Shown: positions 24,578 to 37,663 of the stretch, one piece after another
Numbering within the stretch: the stretch's first letter is position 1
Layout of the letters: every line of letters begins with the position of its first letter
From: Coprinus comatus
Taxonomy: Eukaryota; Basidiomycota; Agaricomycetes; Agaricales; Agaricaceae
Reading direction: 5' to 3'
DNA: 64,000 nucleotides
NCBI GenBank assembly: GCA_034638255.1
Contig: JAWPGT010000086.1
Span: forward strand, 22,526-86,525
Notes under the pieces: model-generated
The model's input: the letters and a program-made list of their open reading frames with translations, nothing else
The model's database searches: none
What the model was told of the DNA's origin: nothing
Made by a program: the position numbers and the translations under genes

Positions 24578-27500
24578 GATTTCCGAAGGAGGGGATATTT
24601 GGTGCGTTTTGTCTGTTGAAATCGAAGGACGGATGTTAGCTAACTGTAGAAACAGAATGGCTCTGCTAAATAACACGTACGAGAAAAAACAGTGAGCTAT
24701 AAAAGTCAAAGAGTTAATCTGGGATTGCAGTTGATTATCGTTATGATACGACCTTACCTGTGCAATTCAGCTAGGTAAATCTGTTTAATAGTAGTGATGG
24801 CTGAGGTACTGAGCCTCTCTCGCCGACTGACTTTATAACAAAAACGTACCGAACTACGACGAAAAGGGCTAGCATATTGGAAAGTTCAAGAAGACGTAGT
24901 TGTACAGCAGACCACCGGTACACCTACTTGTTCCGTGAGAAACTCTATTATTCTGATGGACAGTCATTATTGAAGCTCGGAGACGCGCAGCCTTAGACAA
25001 GAATTGGCATCGGATTAAGTAAAGAAACGAAACGGAGGAATTACCGCTCCACCGTAGGACAATTCACTGTGCCAGTGACTTGGTAATCCACACAGATTAT
25101 CAAGTACTAGCGAGTATTTATCCAATTATTACTTTACTCGTGAGCGCGGGTCTCAGAGTAAAGTTTAGGTATGTCCTCAATAATCCAGTTAGATTATCGA
25201 GTCACCCACGCAGTGAATTACAGTTTTGCTTTATGGAATTACCGTACAGACCACATACTAGGTATAACTAGAACTCTATGATCTCTCCGTAAGGAGTGTA
25301 ACGCTAGTCTCCAAATTGACATCTTCGCCAAATTCTTGGATACTAAAGCCTATGCCAAGGACGTTTATTTTTGATCGTCGACTTCCTTCGGAATGGAAAG
25401 ATATGACCAAAGCTTCTTATTACTCTGGAGGATAGAGATTGAGAAAGAAAAAGAAAAAGTAGGTGTCTCAGTTGTGTAGTTACAGTTACATATATACTGG
25501 CGGTATGGGAACTTAAGATTAAAGGGATTTAAAGAAAGTTTAACGAGTCGAAATCTACATAAGTTATAAATAGCACTACCATCACCACGAGTTTGACAGG
25601 AAATATGTGGAGAGAAGCCAGCCCCAGGTCAGCGCTTCGGCCTGAACTAAAGAATGGCTTGTTATGTATTAGTAGTATTCAACGTAACATTCAAAGCTTC
25701 AATGTTCAACTCCAAACACATGAAACACGCACAAAACTCACTTAGAGTCAGAATCGTCCCGGACCATCCGCTTCTGTGTTGAAGGTGGAAGCCTAGAATC
25801 GGTTAATGTAAGATGTCAAATTAACATACACATGCAATCATTCCGGGGGAAAGTTGATATCGATGGGGGCGGTCCAATAAAACTGCTAGAGAAAATAATC
25901 CTTCAACTGGCGGAAAACGGGACAGGTTACCAGTACAAGTTATGAACTTGATGTAAATACAGTTTAATATGTGAATGAGAGGTTTCCGAGACTCTCCGAT
26001 GTTACTATTACAGATTTTGCGTCAAAAGGTACTATGTAGTAAATAAACATAATGCAAGTAAATCAAATGTAAATCACTGCGTTGTCGTAATTTGTGGGAT
26101 TTGAAATCCCGACCGGCGTTTGCCTTTCATATCAAAACACATAAGTATAAGGTAGGTCGCACCATATGTCCTAAGTCCCACTGTGACGATCACAGCCTAG
26201 TACTGCTTATCAGCATTTCTTTTGGGTAAAGCATACTGCCCTAGGTTCTCTACACAAGTCCTCTTTCTTTTAGCCATCGTAGAGTGTGTATGGAATGAGT
26301 TCAAATTTCTTTCATAATTTGCATTGAATTTCGGAACTCATTGAGAGTACCTTCTTAATTGAGATACTGGCATCTGAGAACAGTATCTAGCACTTTTAAC
26401 GCTTTTGAAACCAACAAATCTTCTAATTTTTTTTGAAGGGTACGTTTTACTATTTTAAAAGACTCCATTGGCTTTGAATCCACCTAAATATTGTTGTGTA
26501 AACGATAAAATCTCTTTTTATCTGAACTCCCTGCCAATTACACTCAATCTGTCACACTTGTATCGTCTAACTGCGACCTACGTTACGTACTCTTTCTTCT
26601 ACTTACTTCCTTTAATTACACATATTCCTTAGTACCCAACCCAGAAATTATCCCATGTAAATATTTTTGAAGCCTATGGCAAAATAATCAACAGGTAATG
26701 AACGAAATACTACTTATTTGAACCATTCATAGTATATTGCAATTTAAATGAAGATCCTAGCCTCAATCCTGGCCTCAGTGGTGGCCCCAAGGACGATACT
26801 TGTAGCTAGTAAGCAATATAATAATCTTACAATACCCGACACTGTACATTCCAATCTCGATGACATAGTAATCATCTTCGCCAGCTCTTGTGATTGTTCT
26901 CCTACTCCCGTAGTAATGAACCAAAGCTGGGTTTCATTAGTAAATAGCTTACTGGCTTAGGATTGGACTTGCTTTGCTTAATTGATCATAAATGGCTGTT
27001 TCAAAGTCGGAAGTCGCCGGAATGGGGCTGGGGATAATTTCCTCCAATTAGTTCATATGCAACACTCTTCGGATGAGTAACTAGCACAAAATGAATATGA
27101 AGTTGAAATTTTTATTTCTATAGTCACCATAATTAGTACTATTGGTGATGTTCGGGCTAAATTCGGGTGAGTGTTTCGGAAATGAAGTTGTCATGTCAAA
27201 GAACCATCCGGCGAATAATACTGGTATGATGTATCTATAAATAATCGCCTGGCATTACGGGTTCGGCTGATATCTTGTTATCTATCATATCAGTAATTAA
27301 GCGTACTTGCCAGCCATGTAAGAAGTAATGGGGCCTTCTTAACTGGCAAAAAGGAAATTTACGGACGTTTCGGTCTTGGCGGGGGGGAGTGGTTGTTGGT
27401 GTAAAAAGCCCATAAGTATGTAATCGACTCTGACTTTTCATCGGAGTTGGGGTGTAATGGAAACCGATCACTTGACAATGCCCTACATACACGCAACATA

Positions 27501-30116
27501 GATATAACACATACTATCACCTTGTCGCTTGTCCATTATGTATACAAGTTATGGAAAACAAATCCTGAATGAGCAGTGAGCGACCTAGACTGATGTAGCA
27601 TTCCGCAGCGGCCGGGTTAATGTTGATATGGAATGTTCTCAGTCTGACACCAGTCTGGCAGTATGTTGGCTCCCGCGCCAGACTGGTGGGTTCAAACTTT
27701 GATACCCGAGAGATGAAATGACTCATGTCTCAAAATTCTGTGGCGGGCTCGCCTGGACCTATTAACAATCTCACAGGCGCTTGAAGGAGACTATGCACAA
27801 TACACCACCACAATTCTCAAACCCATCCTGTCTGTGCCTTTACAGACTGAAAGCTTGAAGAGGTCCATACTTATTCTTTCCGAATCGGAATATATATATA
27901 ACAAAAAAAGACATTACTTTTTTTGTCCCTGCATTGATAGAGAGGTAATTGAAGCCAGGTACTTGTCACCCCCCTGAGAATTCTGCTACATGACGCAGTT
28001 GTTTGTCTTTTTTAGTTGATGTATTTCCCCGACTGTACTTAGTGCCAGTGGTCCCTTGAATAACCAGCTAGTACTAAGAAGTACTACTATGACTGCGCTT
28101 AGCTGCTCCACGATTTATATCGTTAGTGTCGTTAATCATCTGGTGGCATGTACGTGGTGCAGTAGCGCTGTGGTAAATTAATACGATCGGTAAGTTTTGA
28201 AATACCACAGATGATGTACTAGTTATATTTATCCATGATCTATCCCATTGGTTATACCAAAAGATCAACTCGAATCCGCCAAACAAAAAGGGGAAGACAT
28301 AGCAAGTCCATTGTCACAACAAATTTATCACCTTTTGAGACTCTTAGTACAAGAAGCCTTTTCCGGAAGAGCGCGCAGCATAGTACACCCTTTCAGATGG
28401 CATCCGATGTTACACATGATAAGATAAGAAAAGTCCGAAACCAAGTTTATTACCAAGGCCATCATCAACGTAACGTTTTGTGGCATTATCCTCAGACTAG
28501 CCGTAATTACCATTTACATATGAGGTACAATCAGGGATGAACTTCTGTTGTAGGGCTTACACTTGACGTTACCTCAAGAGCATGTGGCTACAAACTGAAT
28601 TGGGCACCGGCGGAGGTTATTCTTTTGGATGTTTTGATTATATAAATGGTTGACAAGCGGAAATGAATTTGTTAAACGTCGAGCGTTGACCCATTTTTGT
28701 TTGAAACTTCAACTTATAAAAAATTTCCAATGAACCCGATAGACTTGATTTGTTCATAGTTGAATGTTTGTTTGGGGTAAAATAATGGATGGGTAATAAA
28801 GTGATATGAATGGTCACAAGTACTCACCACAAGGTCATAAGTTGTGGAACTTGCCATCTCGCGGCATCAATCAATCAATCAATTTCTATACTCTTCTCCC
28901 AGTAGATACCCCTACCCTTTTATATCTGGTAAGTTTCTAGGAACTTATTACGGTGCGATTTGCTGTAACTGTTTTAGGTGAGACCACACCACACCGGTGG
29001 TAGCGGAAAATGTCACGCGTTTCACTTGGTTAGTCTGGATCGTTACTCAATGCGTGGATGGAACAACTCGTAATTCAATGTAATATTCACCACTCGGAAG
29101 AAATTCTGCAGAGGATACACGACGATCACGATCACGATATTGGTTGAAACTCGGAGGTACTCATTGCATTGGAAACAATATATGACGTGTGAAGTATCGT
29201 TGTATATCAACCTTTGAGTACATAAGTTACCCCCGAACCATGTGATAGTCCAAGCGGAAAATGTGAGATGGGATGGGTTTATTAGGGCTGGTGCAACATT
29301 TTCAATCAGGGATGCCATTCTTAACGTAGCATAGACAGTTATGACATTTGGTAGTATTATCAGCCACCCATATACTAGGTCATCATACTTAGGCTTGTAC
29401 TAATGCATCGGCGGAGACAGCGAAACACATTGGAAGTGACCCGGTATATTATTCTATGACTAATCTTGGCTATTGTTCTTTTATCTAATCATAACGGCGT
29501 GCCACAGCTGCTTTGAGCCAATCCCTGAACCGAGTGGGATCCCTCGAGCTTGCCATGAGTTGTAGTTATATCTCTATAATAATATATCATTCTTACATTT
29601 ATCGAAACGTCGAGGTTGAATAACGGTGATCTCCATTCTTCGTTCTCTGACTTTCACGTCACCTCATCCATGATTCTTTCTCATAGACTCGCTTAGAATA
29701 TACCGTCTCGTCTTGGTTTTTCGGGGAAGGTACCGGAAGCAACTATAAGAGGATGTTTGGTACTAACGTCAAGTAAGGGGATATTGGACTTTCAAATGTC
29801 CATCTTTGGTTTCCCTTCAACTTGGAGGGTGTGGCAAACCAATGAAGCTTTTCTGTGCAGAAAACAGATTTGAATACATTGGTACTATTACGATGTTATA
29901 AAAAAATATATATAGTACTAGAGATAGGGAGAGCATGAAGCATAATTGTCATATTGTGAGAATCATATTGGTGAGAGTCATATGAACGAAATGGTGGACA
30001 ACAAGGAGAAGGTTACAAAATAGAAATGTCACAATACTTTACGTATTTCACAGAAGACGGAAAACGGTTAGATGGGATTAATTTATAGTGTTCCATGCAC
30101 AGGCTTGTGTCCATTG
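24578..30116. other. 5.5-kb gene-poor region
   Basis: No frame with supported coding content is found. A 70-codon frame at 26748-26960 (+) starts like a signal peptide (MKILASILASVVA) but has only two Cys and no family feature, so I do not call it. A 12-bp perfect hairpin sits at 27648-27688 and a short ATCA run at about 28867. The rest may be decayed repeat sequence; I cannot identify it. Confidence 0.5.
27648..27688. repeat. inverted repeat with 12-bp perfect arms and 17-nt loop
   Basis: The left arm CACCAGTCTGGC at 27648-27659 and its exact reverse complement at 27677-27688 can form a stable hairpin. No gene is adjacent. It could be the end of a decayed element or a chance palindrome. Confidence 0.6.
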
Positions 30117-31139
30117 TCAGTTGATGCCGAGCTCGGCCAGCCTATACCTTTTGGAAGACACATGGAACGGTACGTATCCAGACCAAAAGAGCATGTAATC
30201 GTTGTATGCATCTTTTGTGTCTTTCAAAATCGCACTGGTGCGCCTGTGTGATTCCACTACCTTATCAGACAAAACGCGGAGCTGCTCCAATTTTGTTCTA
30301 CCATGGAGTTTGGCGAGAAGCGATACGGTGTTCTCTTGCTCCCCGGCAAGCTCTTCTTTATAGAAAGAAGTGATATCGCTAAAGACCGGTCTTAGACACA
30401 TCCAATCCAATCGGGTAAGGAGGTACGTACTTCACGTAGTTAATGATGTCCTCAAGTTCGGGGAAGGCTTGAATATAGTGCGCAGGGTTGACAGAAGGAC
30501 GGAAAATGAAGACGGAATAAGCCTTGGAGAGGCCGGAAAACAATCTCAAGTAATGAGGATAACGCTTGGCCTCTCGAATCAGCTGCGCGTATCAAGATCA
30601 GTATTATTCTGTGCAAAGAGGAATGAGAGTTACATTACCTTCTTCCCGGTTGTAACATGTTCAATCATCATAGCATTGAAGAACGAGAATGTTGCAGTAA
30701 CTACCAGATTGTATCCGATAGGCCCATAAAATTTGGACGTTTCAGAAAGTAGTTCGGCACAATTGTTGAGAACGTCATAACGATGTTTTTCCCCTTTGAT
30801 ATACTTCTCCATAAAATCACAGATACCGTCGGAAAGGGTGTCATAGTTATCGTCAACACAAAGCATAAGGCCGGTATAATAAGCGATGAAGAGCTTGAGC
30901 TCGTGTGATTGGTAGAAGTAGGCAGCATTGGAGACAAGGACGCCAACGTGAAGATGTTTGGAGAGGTAGGTCATATCATAGCTGCGACGATACGCTCCAA
31001 CCCAGCATTCCCGCTCGAAGATGGCAGCATTGGGGATATCAGGGACCTTTGCAGAGTGTTTGCATTTAGTGAGAAATTCTTGTACGACATCGTAGACACC
31101 GTCCTCAAGAGTTTGCTTTGGGCGTGATTGAATAGCCAT
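30117..31139 (-). CDS. sesquiterpene synthase, trichodiene synthase (TRI5-type) family
   Basis: ATG at 31139. Exons 31139-30639, 30582-30431 and 30378-30117 (introns 56 and 52 nt) give 304 residues. The Asp-rich metal-binding motif is DDNYD at residues 96-100. The NSE motif appears only after splicing: the second intron interrupts its Asn codon, and the joined reading is NDITSFYKE from residue 218. The C-terminal SSKRYRLAELG with its Arg-Tyr pair is also typical. By family the enzyme ionises farnesyl diphosphate with Mg2+ and cyclises it in the cytosol; the product cannot be read from sequence. It is divergent to ArgJ across 413 bp and has a TATA-like TATTTAAG at 31196-31189. A paralogue with the same intron positions lies at 38998-40080. 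No other pathway gene is visible nearby. Confidence 0.9.
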
Positions 31140-31552
31140 TGAGAAAGAGGGATTGTTTGTTGAGGTGTCTCGAGTGCATGACTGCGATCTTAAATATCCA
31201 GGAGGATGACCAGGTACGTAAGTATATGTGTCTGCAAATCTGGAGATCTAACTGCATCAGGATCTACCAGAACTCCGCCTCCTGTGGAGTCACGTGGTGC
31301 TATATAGCCGATATGTCTTTTTTTTCTTTTTGTTATCAACGTCGATGCAGTCATCGGGCTGCACTCTGCTGCCGTAAAACCGGCATTCAGAGTAACGGAG
31401 CGACGGGAGACCAAGGGTTTCCTGTTCTTTACTTTCGCCACGATGTCATTCGTGGGCAGAAAGAACAGGACAACATCCTATAGCACAAACTGCGCATATT
31501 CAAATTTATGATATCATTTATTTATTTTATTTTCTTGTCGTTTTCTCCCACC
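31140..31552. promoter_or_regulatory. divergent promoter between the terpene synthase and ArgJ genes
   Basis: A 413-bp region separates the start codons of two outward-facing genes. On the - strand TATTTAAG lies about 50 bases before the terpene synthase ATG. On the ArgJ side the leader is T/A-rich and the chosen ATG at 31553 is preceded by CCACC. Sharing a promoter does not prove co-regulation. Confidence 0.55.
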
Positions 31553-33125
31553 ATGAACACCATATTCAGGCGCTGGGCGTCCTCAGCACCCTCAAAGGCC
31601 CATCACCACATTGCTCTACCCTCATCCTCGTTTCCCACAGGTTACAAGTTGACTGGTTTGCATGCCGGAGTAAAAAAGAACAAAGACGTTCTTGACCTCG
31701 CCATTATTCTCTCGACATCCAACCACCCCACCTCCGCTGCTGCCTGTTTTACTCGAAATGTCTTCAAAGCAGCTCCTGTTCTTGTTTCTGAAGATGTTCT
31801 CCAACGAAATCATGGTCGAGCACGCGCTTTGGTCGTCAACAGTGGTTGTGCCAACGCGGTGACTGGAAAACAGGGAATGGATGATGCTTGGGCAATGGAA
31901 CGCGAAACTAGTTCTCTCCTGCCAACACCACCCGCAAATACTACGTTTGATCATGAAACGCTCGTCATGTCCACAGGTGTTATTGGCCAGAATCTCCCTA
32001 TTGCGAAAATTGTTGACGGTATCCGGCGGGCAACGGACGGCCTCGGTTCCGATTTCGCCGCCTGGGAACGCGCTGCAAAGGCGTTTATGACCACTGATAC
32101 CTTTCCAAAATTGCGATCCCGTGTCTTTCAAATAAATGGTGTTGAATATCGCATGGCTGGTATGGACAAAGGTGCAGGTATGATTCACCCAGATATGGGT
32201 CCTGCTGGCACCCAATTCTCAAAGCAACTTCACGCCACTTTGTTGGGATGTATTATGACCGATGCTGCCATTTCCCCTCGCAGTTTGCAATCAGCACTCA
32301 CTTACGCTGTTGATAGAAGTTTTAACTCGATCAGTGTAGATGGTGATATGTCCACAAATGATACTATTATCGTATTAGCGAATGGAGCAGCAGCCCCTCC
32401 AGGACCTGATGGGAAGATTCTGGAGATAGACGAGGAAACTGATAAAGAGGCATATGAAGTGTTCAAAACAGAGCTAACTGACTTTGCGGCTGACCTCGCC
32501 AAGCTCGTTGTTCGTGATGGAGAGGGCGCCACTAAATTTGTTACCGTCACTGTTAAGGTACACCTCAAGCTCATTGTGCCTTCCCTTTTAACTGATCCGT
32601 ACACTCTCTAGGGTGCTCCTAACTACAAAGATGCACATGCCATCGCTTCTAAAATCTCCACGTCGGCGCTTGTCAAGACGGCCCTATATGGTGAGGATGC
32701 AAAGTATGTATTTTATTGTTTCCACCATCAAGTTGCGATCGAACATTTCTCCTTTGTGACAGCTGGGGTCGAATTCTTGCAGCAACTGGCTCTGTACCCC
32801 TTTCTCCCTCTGCTACACATGCTCAACAATCTACGATCGACCCTACGAAAGTTTCAGTTACATTTGTCCCCTCAGATGGAACTCCAGGCTTGCCCGTTCT
32901 CACCAACGGAGAGCCAGAGAAGGTTGATGAAGTACGTGCAAAGGAGATCTTGAGTTTGGAAGATTTCGAGATTGTTGTTGATTTGGGGATGGGGATGGAT
33001 GGTGAGGCAAAATATTGGACTTGTGATTTCAGCTATGTGAGTCTTCTCCTGTATTCCGTTAGCTATAACACTTATTCAAGTGCTAATAGGAATACGTGAG
33101 AATTAACGGCGATTACCGTTCTTGA
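31553..33125 (+). CDS. argJ: arginine biosynthesis bifunctional protein ArgJ (glutamate N-acetyltransferase / N-acetylglutamate synthase), mitochondrial
   Basis: Exons 31553-32557, 32612-32703, 32763-33036 and 33090-33125 join in frame to 468 residues. ArgJ moves the acetyl group from N-acetylornithine to glutamate, and can also make N-acetylglutamate from acetyl-CoA, in the mitochondrial cyclic arginine pathway. Family blocks are [52 protein letters not shown] and [11 protein letters not shown]. The [13 protein letters not shown] region holds the Thr at which the precursor cleaves itself into two chains. The C-terminus is [10 protein letters not shown]. The ATG at 31553 is preferred over an in-frame ATG at 31508 because [13 protein letters not shown] is a good mitochondrial presequence and the context CCACCATGA is favourable. 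The gene looks intact and is a core metabolic gene next to a terpene synthase. Confidence 0.95.
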
Positions 33126-34865
33126 AGCTTGCCTGACACGAAGTGCTGTAACTAGTAGAGTTTCAGTTTTTTTAAGTTGACTTCGACATAAATCAACACG
33201 ATGACCGTCGGAGTCAGGAGGACTGTCGTATAGTGTATATCAATGACAATAATAAGGCTTCCGGGTTCCTCGCTTGATGTTGGATACGAATGGCTTACAG
33301 AAGTAGAAGACTAGGAGCCCAAGTCCTAGACCATTTCTCGAATTTCTCGAAATTAAAAAGTATTATACATTGTAATGCTGCTCTTGCTCAAATTAGTTAG
33401 GAGGGGTGCGTCGCGTTTAACGCCTCACGAAATAGGGAATTTGAGAGGTGCTTTATAGATGTAAAACTAACCTTGTAGCAAAATCTAAAACTGTTTCCAA
33501 ACATAAACTCGATGGCAGAAAGGAGGACTAAAATCCATGCTCCTCGGACAATCTATATTTAAAAGTTAAGAGCAATTCAAAGATGAATGCTTGAACAGCT
33601 TGAAGGAGCAACTTGAGTTCGTTTCCGCCTTAGTCGGTCTGGCAAACAATAATTCATGTACCTACATCCAATATCATTTCCTAAACTAAGTCGTCCTTAT
33701 CTCCTAAATCTTCACACCCTTAGAGGTTAGCACACTTACAGAGATAATATCGGAGCATTGTACACCATCACGCTTCTTAACATTCAAAGAAGTTGCACCT
33801 GGGGCGTCTTCTTTTCGGTCTGATGGCCACCATTTCAAAACAAAATTGAATGCGCAGCTTTGCTATTTATAAAATGACTATGTGCAAACTTGGCCTTTCC
33901 AATACCTCAGGGATTTCTGCAAATCCTCCAATTGCCCCGGAGGAACGGAATATAACTGAAAAAGACACTGGCGTTTATCCAGGTTACGCTTCAACTATTC
34001 CACTTGATTTCTTAGAGATTGAAAAAAATAAATTAATACCAATACAGTGACAAATGGTTCGGCGCAATGATAGCGTCATGTTTCACTCACATTTGTTGCC
34101 GTTGGCTTCCCTATGTCAGATAAGTTGTTTGAACCGTCCGTGAGTGGTAAACATCTGTCTTCTACTTGCAGCCAAAGCTAACGTCATCCCCCTTTGGTAT
34201 ATTGCTATAAATACCAGTCCGACATTGATTCACCGTCCTCTGATAAAAGCGTGCGCTGCTAAACGTTTCAGAGTACAATTTGCATTTCAGTTTCCGTAAA
34301 TCGGACACAAAGAAGATGAATATAGGAATGATATAATATTTGGAGGCCATAGTAGCCCGTTATAGATATCAATAAGTTATTGTAATCGTAATAATGTAAG
34401 TAATAATTCCGAGTCCAAGTGATTGATGGTCTGTGAACGCCATTTGCATCTGTTCAATATCTACGTATCAATGTTTATCACACATTCCGGGTCTTTAAGT
34501 TCACCGGCCAACTGAGTACCATTCACCTCTGTGACGAAAATATAGCCCTTGAGAGTTAAACGCACAGTGTTTCGTTGGAATCAGTGATCCGTTTAGAAGG
34601 GATCTTATGGAGGAATTGTTTCATTATTGGGATTGCAGATTACTTATAAAAGCATTTCGCGAATGAGCTATTTCCTCAGTACCAACAGCTACAGCTCATT
34701 GTACTACGTGAGTTTCTCCCTCAAACGATACATAACCCTATACTTATCACCGAAATCGACAGCATATTTCTTATTTCGTATGTCATTTGGGAAAACATGG
34801 AATGTTCTCGTTGCAGGAGATACTAACGTCAGGCCGTTTAAATAGACGAATCCAAGTTCACCACC
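33126..34865. other. 1.7-kb intergenic region
   Basis: No supported gene. It holds the ArgJ 3' end and the promoter of the cysteine-rich gene at 34866. TATAAAAG occurs at 34645-34652, about 215 bp upstream of that start codon. Confidence 0.5.
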
Positions 34866-35285
34866 ATGAAATTCCTCGCCTCACTCGCAATCGTTTTTGC
34901 CATTGGAGTCAACGCACTTCCAAACCCACAAGACGTTTGTACCACCGTCTGTCGTCCAGTAAGACCCGACTGCCCACCAGGGCAATCGGCATCAGGATCC
35001 GAAGGTTGTTGGGGATGTTGCCGAGCAGTTGCTTCTGCGCCTTCTACTAGGGAGCCTGAACAAACTAGAGAATTTTGCCTCGCTGTCTGTTATCCAGAAA
35101 GGCCTGAATGTCCTCCAGGTGAAGCGCCCTCTGGTAATGAACAGTGTTGGGGATGTTGCCGTCCGGTCGAACCTAGACCATGCACCAAGGAATGTCGTCT
35201 TGAGAAGCCTGTATGTCCTGAAGGAGAGGCCCCCACTGGGGGTGAGGGATGTTGGGGTTGCTGCCAACCAATTGGCTCCTTCTGA
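34866..35285 (+). CDS. small secreted protein with three CWGCC cysteine modules
   Basis: An intronless frame of 139 residues. The signal peptide is MKFLASLAIVFAIGVNA, followed by LPNPQ, the same junction (NALPNP) as in the paralogue at 23996-24577. Three modules follow, all C-x3-C-x6-C-x11-C-W-G-C-C. The first reads CTTVCRPVRPDCPPGQSASG before its CWGCC, the second starts CLAVCYPERPEC and the third CTKECRLEKPVC. Linkers are short, and the protein ends QPIGSF without the Val-Asp tail of the paralogue. The spacing identity over six modules in two genes, with many other residues changed, shows selection on the disulphide frame. It is extracellular; function is unknown. The module resembles no named domain that I can recall with certainty. 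Confidence 0.85.
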   Translation: MKFLASLAIVFAIGVNALPNPQDVCTTVCRPVRPDCPPGQSASGSEGCWGCCRAVASAPSTREPEQTREFCLAVCYPERPECPPGEAPSGNEQCWGCCRPVEPRPCTKECRLEKPVCPEGEAPTGGEGCWGCCQPIGSF

Positions 35286-35776
35286 GCAATCGTGGTTATT
35301 TTGGAGCAATGTTTGTATTTACCGTGTGTTACATGGAGTATAATAGGTGATACAGTTTCAAGCACAGTATGTACGGTGTGATCTGAAATATTCTCTACAA
35401 TGTAATCATGTATGGTGGGTTAGCGTGAAGTACATATCAGACTCCCAACGTTAATCATTTCCAATGTGTCATGATCTGAGAAGTTGGGCGGGCTCGCAGT
35501 ATATTCATGTTTACAAACCAACGACTCTCATATTGGACAGTGCACTCGCACAGAAGATAATGTACTTTAAATTAGATGAAGACTTACTAATAGTAAGTTG
35601 AATTTTAGAAATTCTTGTACAGTGACCGAGTCAAGGTTCTACTTACCAGACACATAACTTTGTCAATGATGGCTAAAAATAAATATTGAATATTAAATTT
35701 ATGAAGCCAACAAACCCTGGGTCTCCCTTACGTTACTAGTACTACTTACTAAGGTCCTATTCTTTGAACACACACC
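35286..35776. other. intergenic region
   Basis: Between the cysteine-rich gene and the F-box pseudogene. AT-rich, with nothing recognisable. Confidence 0.5.
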
Positions 35777-36661
35777 ATGGAAAGCAATATTCTGCGACTG
35801 GAACCAGAACTTCTCTGTCTTATTGATGATAAGTTTGTACACTCACATTGTCTTTAACAAGCGATTTAGTTCACGTTCTCTGTAGTTAGGCCCAGAGAGG
35901 AAGATATTTCGCATGGCTTGCCAACAAATCAATCGCGCTTTGGTGCCACGTGTTTTCACTTCCTTGACAATTGACATACATAGCAGGTCCGAGAGCGTTC
36001 TCTCTCTATTGGAAACTCTAGCTTCATCGACCAATATCAATAATACTGGGTGCGGGTTGGGACTCCTTGTTCGCTCCATACGCATCATTGCATTATATCC
36101 CACCCGATCCAAACCATGGAAAATGCATGTCTGGCTAGTCTTGGTCAGTTTGCACTCTCATTTCATTCTTCATCCGTCCTCTCATACTTTATGAATGCAG
36201 AAAAATGTATGGAGAAATTGCGGGTAGTACTGAAACCTACCCTAAAATCATTACTCGAACTACGTGAAGTTGTGTATGTTTTTCACCAAATTATCATTTC
36301 TATCCTTATATCGCTCAATCAACCAGTTGGTATGTCGGGGTAGATAAAGAACCTGAATGGATACAACGAGATGCTATAGCGGCGTTTGCAACATGTCGTC
36401 AACTCACTATGGTTAAGCTCATCATTAGTTGCCCCAGAGTGCTTGGAATATGAAGTTACACAGACTCACAAGGCTGGAGAAGTTAACGATCATTTTCCAT
36501 CACCAAATACTATTATCCACCAACGTAAATATGGCGACAATGATAAAGCTAATAAACGTGCCTAAAGTGTTAGTGGATAATCCACAGTTACCATCATTAA
36601 GCGTCAGCGCCAGTTTCAGAGGAGAAACCCACGGTGTTTCAATAGACAACCTGTTCTCTGA

Positions 36662-37663
36662 CGTCAGTAAAAAGGGCGATTACATATATGTACATGTAAG
36701 AAATGTATATTAATAATGTTCGGGTGATGTCATACTTGATGATAAAATGACGAGTGTAAGACATATTTTCATTGACATGGTACGTACCTGATAAGTGACT
36801 CTAGTACCTGCAGTGTAACTGTATAGCAGATGTATACATGTAGTATACATTTATTTTATGACCATGCATGGTATATACAAGGAAAGTAAAAGAAATATAT
36901 GTTTATCACCAGAATTTTAATTGTCTTCTATGTAGTATAGTATTCTGGTGGACCTAATACCCGTCCATACACATTTGGTGATGCATATATGCTCAATAGC
37001 ATAAAAGTAAGCTGCATATATCATGTAGGTATGGTAACAAGGCCAGATGTTTTATTGAATGATTTTAGTACCTGTACTGTGTACATGGTATTTACATGTT
37101 TAAGCAACAATCTAATGTAATGTCAATTCCGCTCCAACAGGTTAGATGATGGTATATTGTTTTGAAGTGCTCTCATCGCCGTGGATAAGAAAAGCAAATT
37201 GTTGACGAGTCCAAACATTAAGTCACACTGAGTACAACGTCTTTGTAGTGTAGTGGTATCTTTAATTATCAATTGATGTAAGTAGGTGAGAAGTATAGGG
37301 TTCGATTCCAGGTTGTTGTAAATAAATTATGTACATGTGTGTGTGTATATACCCGAGTCAATATGATGAATAGAAAAGAAAAAACCAGCATAAGAAAAAG
37401 AAAGATGATAAAGTGAATTAGGACAATAGCAATTTCTTTTGTCAGAATCATTGATAATCTTTAAAATCTATATATTCTGCATGTATTGGAATATATGACT
37501 TACAAGGTAAACATTTCGAGTGATACATGTATGCTAACCTGAACAGAGATATTTGAAAATATGCAGCAATACCCAAAAGGTAATAATGGTAAACCTTGTG
37601 ACACATGGCAAACAAGGTAACTACATGTATTCTACATGTATTAAATCGCCCTTTTTGCTGACG
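36662..37663. mobile_element. about 1.0-kb terminal-inverted-repeat element (non-autonomous) inside the F-box pseudogene
   Basis: The left end reads CGTCAGTAAAAAGGGCGATT from 36662. The reverse complement of the right end, reading back from 37663, is CGTCAGCAAAAAGGGCGATT, 19 of 20 identical; weaker similarity (ACATGTA repeats) continues inward. The flanks carry GA (or GAC) on both sides, giving a 2-3 bp target duplication. Excision restores the host reading frame exactly, which is the strongest evidence. No transposase is coded inside. The family is not known to me. Confidence 0.75.
37246..37309 (+). other. tRNA-like RNA polymerase III box A / box B pair (degenerate)
   Basis: TAGTGTAGTGG at 37246-37256 fits box A and GGTTCGATTCC at 37299-37309 is a perfect box B, 53 bases apart. 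Acceptor and T stems do not pair properly, so it is not a working tRNA. It lies inside the 36662-37663 element and could be a decayed tRNA or the head of a SINE. Confidence 0.35.
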